Shown: in pieces, positions 58,896-64,000 of the stretch | Layout: every line of letters starts with the position of its first letter | Position numbering within the stretch: the first letter of the stretch is position 1 | DNA from: Arthrobacter sp. MYb23 | Lineage (GTDB): Bacteria > Actinomycetota > Actinomycetes > Actinomycetales > Micrococcaceae | Reading direction: 5' to 3' | Assembly (NCBI RefSeq): GCF_002979775.1 | Contig: NZ_PCPR01000001.1 | Location: 62,001 to 126,000, forward strand | DNA: 64,000 nucleotides | Program-made: the position numbers and the translations under genes | The notes under the pieces: model-generated | Seen by the model: the letters and a program-made list of their open reading frames with translations, nothing else | Databases searched by the model: none | What the model was told of the DNA's origin: nothing

Positions 58896-59603
58896 TTACG
58901 CGTCGACGAGGACCTTGGTGACGTTCGGGTCAACGGTGATGCCCGGACCGAACGTGGTGGCAACGGTAGCCTTCTGGATGTAGCGGCCCTTGGAAGCGGA
59001 CGGCTTCAAACGAAGCACCTCTTCCAGTGCAGCTGCGTAGTTCTCGGCCAGCTTGTTGATGTCGAAGGACACCTTGCCGATGATGAAGTGCAGGTTGGAG
59101 TGCTTGTCGACGCGGAAGTCGATCTTGCCACCCTTGATGTCGTTGACAGCCTTGGTGACGTCCGGGGTAACCGTACCGGTCTTCGGGTTCGGCATCAGGT
59201 TACGCGGTCCGAGGACCTTACCCAGACGGCCAACCTTGCCCATGAGGTCAGGGGTTGCCACTGCGGCGTCGAAGTCGGTCCAGCCGGCTGCGATCTTTTC
59301 GATCAGGTCATCGGAACCAACGAAGTCGGCGCCGGCAGCGATTGCTGCTTCAGCCTTGTCGCCGGTTGCGAAAACGAGGACGCGGGCGGTCTTACCGGTG
59401 CCGTGGGGCAGGTTGACGGTGCCACGAACCATCTGGTCAGCCTTACGCGGGTCAACGCCCAGACGGAAAGCGACCTCAACGGTTGCGTCGAACTTGGAAG
59501 GATTGGTGTCCTTCGCGAGGGTGATGGCCTCGATCGGGGCGTAGACCTTGTCTGCCTCGATCTTGGCTACGGCTGCCTCATATGCTTTGCTGCGCTTTGC
59601 CAT
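58896..59603 (-). CDS. rplA: 50S ribosomal protein L1
   Basis: 235 residues from the ATG at 59603 ([18 protein letters not shown]); the frame runs further to 59690 without L1 homology. [18 protein letters not shown] and the end [17 protein letters not shown] are typical. L1 forms the E-site stalk and in E. coli represses its operon. Confidence 0.97.
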   Translation of the reverse strand: MAKRSKAYEAAVAKIEADKVYAPIEAITLAKDTNPSKFDATVEVAFRLGVDPRKADQMVRGTVNLPHGTGKTARVLVFATGDKAEAAIAAGADFVGSDDLIEKIAAGWTDFDAAVATPDLMGKVGRLGKVLGPRNLMPNPKTGTVTPDVTKAVNDIKGGKIDFRVDKHSNLHFIIGKVSFDINKLAENYAAALEEVLRLKPSASKGRYIQKATVATTFGPGITVDPNVTKVLVDA

Positions 59604-59750
59604 GCTGCTATTTCTCCTTGTGCAGTTGTGGTCTGCGGACCGCGCTGGGCCCTGCCACAAGCCGCGGATCCGGCAAGGATCCTGCGACATTTCAATGTTT
59701 CAGATGCCGGTTGCCCGGCGGGTGAAGGCCACAAGGGCCTTCGAAGGTTA

Positions 59751-60182
59751 CTAGCCTTCTACGGTGATGCCCATGGAGCGGGCGGTGCCGGCGATGATCA
59801 GGGCAGCAGCCTTGATGTCGTTGGCGTTGAGGTCTTCCATCTTGGTGGAAGCAATTTCCTCAACCTGTGCCTGGGTCAGCTTGGCAACCTTGACGGTGTG
59901 CGGGGTAGCCGAACCCTTGGCAACGCCTGCAGCCTTCTTGATGAGCTCTGCAGCCGGCGGGGTCTTGGTGATGAAGGTGAAGGAACGGTCTTCGTAAACC
60001 GTGATTTCAACCGGGATAACGTTTCCGCGCTGGGATTCCGTTGCAGCGTTGTACGCCTTGCAGAATTCCATGATGTTGACACCGTGCTGGCCAAGCGCAG
60101 GACCGATCGGCGGAGCCGGGTTAGCGGCACCTGCCTGGATCTGCAGCTTGATGAGGCCGGTGACCTTCTTCTTGGGAGCCAA
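59751..60182 (-). CDS. rplK: 50S ribosomal protein L11
   Basis: 143 residues, [20 protein letters not shown] and [20 protein letters not shown], the thiostrepton-binding proline-rich loop intact. It is needed for RelA-type stringent signalling. A 7-bp hairpin (59724-59730 with 59736-59742) follows its stop. Confidence 0.98.
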
Positions 60183-60312
60183 TGTAGGGTCCTTCTCTCA
60201 ATAGCTTCCTGGGACACAGGAGCGCGTCCCAGGTTGGTGGCCGCCATGGCGAGGCGGCCGGCCGCTCCCGAACTGCTAAGCAGGCAGGACTGGAGCGAAA
60301 TTTTGGAATCAG

Positions 60313-61179
60313 CTAGATCTTGGTGACCTGGTTGAAGGCGAGCGTTACCGGGGTTTCGCGCTCGAAGATCGAGACCAGAACCACCAGGGTCTGGGACTCG
60401 GGCTTGATCTCGGAGATCGTAGCCGGGAGGGTCTCGAACGGACCTTCCTTGACGATGACCGACTCGCCGACCTCGAAGTCGACGGCCACGGGAGCCTGGT
60501 TCTGCTTGTTGACGGGCTTGCCCTGCTCTGCCTGCTCTTCTTCGAAGACCGGGGCGAGCATGGAGAAGACCTCATCGAGCCGCAGCGGGACAGGGTTGTG
60601 GGCGTTACCCACGAATCCGGTGACACCTGGTGTGTGACGAACGGCACCCCAGGATGCGTCGGTCAGGTCCATGCGGACCAGGACGTAGCCGGGAATGCGC
60701 ACGCGGTTGATGACCTTGCGCTGCGCGTTCTTGATCTCGACGACCTCTTCCATGGGCACCTGGATCTCGAAGATGTAATCTTCCATGTCCAGGGTCTGGA
60801 TGCGGGTCTCAAGGTTGGCCTTTACGCGGTTCTCGTAACCGGCGTAGGAGTGGATGACGTACCAGTCACCTTCCTGGCGGCGCAGCTTGCCCTTGAACTC
60901 TTCGGCCGGATCGACCGGCGCTGCTGCAGCAGCGGCTGCCAGCTCGTCGCCGTCGGACTCTTCCGAAGCGTCGTCTTCATCGGCAACATCACCGGACGCG
61001 TCATCAGACTCGGCGTCCACATCAGCTTCGAAATCCTCTTCGGAATCGTCGGCGTCGGCAGATTCGGGCGCAGCAGAATCGACCTCGGACTCTTCCACGA
61101 CAATTGCCGTGGCGTCGGCTGAGTCCTCGGCGGATTCGCCCAGTTCAGTCTCGTTTACCTCGAGCTCCTGCTCAGACAC
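60313..61179 (-). CDS. nusG: Transcription termination/antitermination factor NusG
   Basis: 288 residues from the GTG at 61179, chosen because AGGAG lies 5 bases upstream; an ATG at 61209 would add ten residues. The first 100 or so are a very acidic Asp/Glu/Ala/Ser tract, much longer than E. coli NusG. Then the NGN domain ([20 protein letters not shown]) and the KOW domain ([20 protein letters not shown]). It binds RNA polymerase and S10 or Rho. Confidence 0.96.
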   Translation of the reverse strand: MSEQELEVNETELGESAEDSADATAIVVEESEVDSAAPESADADDSEEDFEADVDAESDDASGDVADEDDASEESDGDELAAAAAAAPVDPAEEFKGKLRRQEGDWYVIHSYAGYENRVKANLETRIQTLDMEDYIFEIQVPMEEVVEIKNAQRKVINRVRIPGYVLVRMDLTDASWGAVRHTPGVTGFVGNAHNPVPLRLDEVFSMLAPVFEEEQAEQGKPVNKQNQAPVAVDFEVGESVIVKEGPFETLPATISEIKPESQTLVVLVSIFERETPVTLAFNQVTKI

Positions 61180-61293
61180 TTGGTCTCCTGCTTCCTCATT
61201 GCCTAACATGCCTATTTAAATGGCTCAATTCCGCAAACCCCGCAAAATCCCTGAATCAACAAGGAGTTTCACACAGTTTGCGGACAGATCCGC

Positions 61294-61575
61294 TTAGCGG
61301 TCCGTAGCGCCTGACCCACCGAAGACCCAGCTGACTCCCGTGCCGAAAGCCAGATCCAGCAGAGTGACGATGAGCATCATGATGGCCACGAACACCAGCA
61401 CCACGAGCGTGTAGTTGATCAGTTCCTTGCGGGTTGGAGCAACGACCTTCTTCAGTTCACCAATGACCTGGCGGACGAAGAGTGCAATTCGGGCGAAGAA
61501 ACCGCGATCGGCTTTCTTGGCGGGACGGCCCTTCGAGCTGCTGGCAGCTGTTTCGGTCACCTGGTCCTCACTCAC
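61294..61575 (-). CDS. secE: Preprotein translocase subunit SecE
   Basis: 93 residues. A variable N-terminus, then ARIALFVRQVIGELKKVV and TRKELINYTLVVLVFVAIMM, one membrane helix. It clamps SecY. It lies 114 bp before nusG and after tRNA-Trp, the standard order. Confidence 0.97.
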   Translation of the reverse strand: MSEDQVTETAASSSKGRPAKKADRGFFARIALFVRQVIGELKKVVAPTRKELINYTLVVLVFVAIMMLIVTLLDLAFGTGVSWVFGGSGATDR

Positions 61576-61655
61576 CTTGCAAAGTCGTTGACCCGACTCT
61601 GATCAGAGCCATGGTTGCTGCGCGTGCTCCGGCGTTTCCGCCGGAACAGCTTGCG

Positions 61656-61728
61656 CAGGGCAGACAGGACTCGAACCTGCAACCTGCGGTTTTGGAGACC
61701 GCTGCGCTACCAATTGCGCCACTACCCT
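61656..61728 (-). tRNA. tRNA-Trp (anticodon CCA)
   Basis: 73 bases. Acceptor arm AGGGTAG pairs with CTGCCCT, anticodon CCA at 61695-61693 in CTCCAAA, T loop GTTCGAGTC. CCA is not encoded at the 3' end. It lies 80 bases upstream of secE and is likely on the same transcript. Confidence 0.97.
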
Positions 61729-61980
61729 ATGGATTGAATCCATGTTTCAGGCCGCACTTCAGCCTGTGGTGCTTTTCAACACCGGTGAACCAGTCTACGC
61801 AAGAATTTCGCGATAGTCGAACCGGCCCGATTCCGGACCTCCCCGCCCAAAAAGCCTGTGACCAGCATTATCAGTCACAAAGTTCTGCAGGCACCCGGGA
61901 GCTCCGCAGAACAGCATAAGGTAGTTTACGTCGAATCCCATCATCCAGCCCACGAGCTGCCTGCGAAGAACGGTACATAG

Positions 61981-63210
61981 ATGTCAGCCGGAACAACTAC
62001 CGCCCGCATTTCACAGCGAATCTCCGCCATCGCAGAGTCCGCCACCCTTGCCGTTGACGCCAAGGCCAAGGCACTGAAGGCCGCGGGACGTCCCGTGATC
62101 GGTTTCGGTGCCGGTGAACCCGATTTCCCCACCCCCGACTACATCGTCCAGGCAGCCATTGAAGCGGCCAGCCAGCCGAAGTATCACCGTTACTCCCCCG
62201 CGGGCGGCCTGCCCGAGCTGAAGAAGGCCATTGCAGAGAAGACCCTGCGGGACTCCGGCTACAAGGTTGATCCTTCCCAGGTCCTGGTGACCAACGGCGG
62301 CAAGCAGGCCGTCTACAACACCTTCGCAACCTTGGTTGACCCGGGCGACGAAGTCATCATCCCCACCCCCTTCTGGACCACTTATCCGGAGGCCATCCGC
62401 CTTGCCGGCGGCGTGCCTGTTGAGGTCTTCGCCGGTCCCGAACAGGGCTACCTCGTGACCATCGAACAGCTTGAAGCTGCGGTGACGGACAGGACCAAGA
62501 TCCTGCTGTTTGTCTCCCCGTCCAACCCCACGGGTGCGGTTTACAGCCCCGAGCAGGTTGCGGAGATCGGCAAGTGGGCCGCATCCAAGGGTCTCTGGGT
62601 TGTTACCGACGAGATCTACGAGCACCTCACCTACGACGGCGTCGAGTTCACCTCCATCGCCACTGCCGCTCCGGAACTGGGCGACAAAGTGGTCATCCTC
62701 AACGGTGTGGCCAAGACCTACGCCATGACCGGTTGGCGCGTGGGATGGATGATCGGCCCTGCCGACGTCATCAAGGCGGCCACCAACCTCCAGTCGCACG
62801 CGACGTCGAACGTCTCCAACATCATGCAGATCGCCGCTGCCGCTGCCCTCACGGGACCGCTGACCGCCGTCGACGAGATGAAGGTGGCCTTCGACCGCCG
62901 CCGCAAGGCAATCGTCGCCGGCTTGAACGCGATTAAAGGCGTTGAATGCCCGACGCCGACCGGCGCCTTCTACGTCTACGCGGACGTCCGCGGCCTGCTG
63001 GGCAAGGAATTTGAGACCTCCAACGGTCCGGTCCGGCCGCAGACTTCGGCTGAACTCGCCACGCTCATCCTCGACGAGGTTGAAGTGGCTGTGGTTCCGG
63101 GCGAGGCATTCGGTCCCTCCGGTTACGTCCGCCTCAGCTACGCACTGGGCGACGAGGACCTCGCCGAGGGCGTCCGCCGGATCCAGGAATTCCTGGGCAA
63201 GGCCAAGTAA
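61981..63210 (+). CDS. Pyridoxal phosphate-dependent aspartate aminotransferase (class I)
   Basis: 409 residues. The Schiff-base lysine Lys245 is in [16 protein letters not shown], with [26 protein letters not shown] and TDEIYEHL. It is the AspC-type fold I subgroup common in actinobacteria, transferring amino groups between aspartate or glutamate and oxaloacetate or 2-oxoglutarate. ATG at 61981. A hairpin follows at 63222-63263. Confidence 0.95.
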   Translation: MSAGTTTARISQRISAIAESATLAVDAKAKALKAAGRPVIGFGAGEPDFPTPDYIVQAAIEAASQPKYHRYSPAGGLPELKKAIAEKTLRDSGYKVDPSQVLVTNGGKQAVYNTFATLVDPGDEVIIPTPFWTTYPEAIRLAGGVPVEVFAGPEQGYLVTIEQLEAAVTDRTKILLFVSPSNPTGAVYSPEQVAEIGKWAASKGLWVVTDEIYEHLTYDGVEFTSIATAAPELGDKVVILNGVAKTYAMTGWRVGWMIGPADVIKAATNLQSHATSNVSNIMQIAAAAALTGPLTAVDEMKVAFDRRRKAIVAGLNAIKGVECPTPTGAFYVYADVRGLLGKEFETSNGPVRPQTSAELATLILDEVEVAVVPGEAFGPSGYVRLSYALGDEDLAEGVRRIQEFLGKAK

Positions 63211-63221
63211 CAAACAGCCAG

Positions 63222-63263
63222 CGCAAACGCTCTTCCACCGTGACAGGTGGAGGAGCGTTTGCG
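63222..63263 (+). terminator. Terminator-like hairpin after the aminotransferase gene
   Basis: An 18-bp stem (63222-63239 with 63246-63263, one mismatch), 6-base loop, followed by TTTAAGG. The right arm sequence AGGTGGAGGAGCGT recurs at about 63279-63292, so the hairpin may be part of a local repeat. Confidence 0.65.
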
Positions 63264-63321
63264 TTTAAGGCGTGGGAGGTGGAGGAGCGTCCGCCGCAAG
63301 CCAGCGGGAGGTGAGAGAGCG

Positions 63322-63996
63322 TCAGAGGAGGCGGCGTTCGGCAGCCCATTTGGTGAGTTCGTGCCGGCTGGAGAGCTGCAGCTTCCGCAGGACCGCCGAC
63401 ACATGCGTTTCCACGGTCTTGATGGAAATGAAGAGCTCCTTGGCTACCTCTTTGTAGCTGTACCCGCGGGCGATGAGCCGCATGACTTCGAGTTCGCGGG
63501 CGGAAAGCTTGTCCAGTTCGTCGTCCGCGATGTCCGCTGGAGCAGTTCCGAACGCGTCCAGCACGAAGCCTGCCAGCCTTGGCGAGAACACGGCATCGCC
63601 ATCGGCCACCCGGATCACGGCATCGGAAATCTCCTTGCCGGAAATGGTCTTGGTGACGTAGCCTCGGGCGCCGGCACGGATCACCGAGACCACGTCCTCG
63701 GCGGCATCGGAGACACTGAGCGCCAGGAAGCTCGTGGTGCCCAACAGGGCCGAAGATCCGGCGATGACCTCACGGCCGCCACCGCCCAGGCCTCCGGGCA
63801 GGTGTACGTCCAGGAGCACTACCTCAGGGCGTGACTCCGCGATCACCGCAATGGCCTGCTCCACCGTTCCGGCCTCTCCCACCACGTCCATGCGCTCGTC
63901 GAGGTCGGCTTTGAGGCCGGAACGGAAGATCGTATGGTCATCCACGATCACCACACGTACCCTGCGTCCCGCACCACTGTCAGGGTTGGTATTCAT
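63322..63996 (-). CDS. LuxR-family (NarL-type) response regulator
   Basis: 224 residues. Receiver domain with the acidic pair at 19-20 and the phospho-acceptor Asp63 in LLDVHLPGG, then a C-terminal HTH (LSARELEVMRLIARGYSYKE, KTVETHVSAVLRKLQL). The domain predicts DNA binding on phosphorylation. The cognate kinase should lie just outside the window upstream. The target genes are unknown. Confidence 0.95.
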   Translation of the reverse strand: MNTNPDSGAGRRVRVVIVDDHTIFRSGLKADLDERMDVVGEAGTVEQAIAVIAESRPEVVLLDVHLPGGLGGGGREVIAGSSALLGTTSFLALSVSDAAEDVVSVIRAGARGYVTKTISGKEISDAVIRVADGDAVFSPRLAGFVLDAFGTAPADIADDELDKLSARELEVMRLIARGYSYKEVAKELFISIKTVETHVSAVLRKLQLSSRHELTKWAAERRLL

Positions 63997-64000
63997 TGCT

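Overview
The window is a GC-rich actinobacterial chromosome segment. It is most likely from Arthrobacter, Paenarthrobacter or a close Micrococcaceae relative. This rests on gene order and protein style (long Ala/Glu-rich tails on L17, L29, S3 and S5, an acidic NusG N-terminus, GTG starts, twin-arginine lipoprotein signals), not on a database search. It is dominated by the core translation and transcription super-cluster, almost all on the minus strand. I see no CRISPR array, insertion sequence, integrase, rRNA gene or phage gene.

Layout. 1-3.8 kb: end of coaA, a VanY-like lipoprotein, glmM, rpsI-rplM. 4.0-12.0 kb: a plus-strand Tad/Flp pilus locus (prepilin peptidase, Flp pilin, TadE, TadG-like, CpaB, CpaE/TadZ, CpaF/TadA, TadB, TadC). 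12.2-16.3 kb: truA, rplQ, rpoA, rpsK, rpsM, rpmJ, infA, preceded by a good promoter at 16476-16504. 16.5-21.2 kb: a P1-family peptidase and a sugar-type ABC importer with two permeases and a binding lipoprotein but no ATPase. 21.3-24.2 kb: map, adk, secY. 24.3-34.1 kb: the spc and S10 ribosomal protein operons. 34.5-40.4 kb: a GH1 beta-glucosidase (plus strand), a tiny membrane protein and a 1426-residue polytopic membrane protein. 40.6-45.0 kb: tuf, fusA, rpsG, rpsL. 45.4-52.9 kb: rpoC, rpoB. 53.4-55.0 kb: a thiolase and a YbaK-family deacylase (plus). 55.2-61.7 kb: rplL, rplJ, two coupled double-GNAT proteins, rplA, rplK, nusG, secE and tRNA-Trp. 62.0-64.0 kb: a class I aminotransferase (plus) and a LuxR-type response regulator.

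How the genes work together. The minus-strand blocks supply ribosomal proteins, RNA polymerase alpha, beta and beta-prime, elongation and initiation factors, NusG, and the protein export and maturation functions SecY, SecE and Map. Hairpins and terminators split this block at places where many bacteria read through: rplO/secY, rplN/rpsQ, rpsK/rpoA, rpoB/rpoC, and before rplJ. The spc operon has no rpsN (S14). The Tad locus is the only clearly accessory multi-gene machine: it should build a surface Flp pilus in a single-membrane cell, and it has no secretin gene.

No clearly new defence, mobile or biosynthetic system is visible. The most unusual items are an 11-base element found upstream of both rpoA and rpoB, long hairpins beside the RNA polymerase genes, an rplQ terminator that falls inside the annotated start of truA, the giant membrane protein between tuf and rpsJ, and the paired double-GNAT genes between rplJ and rplA.
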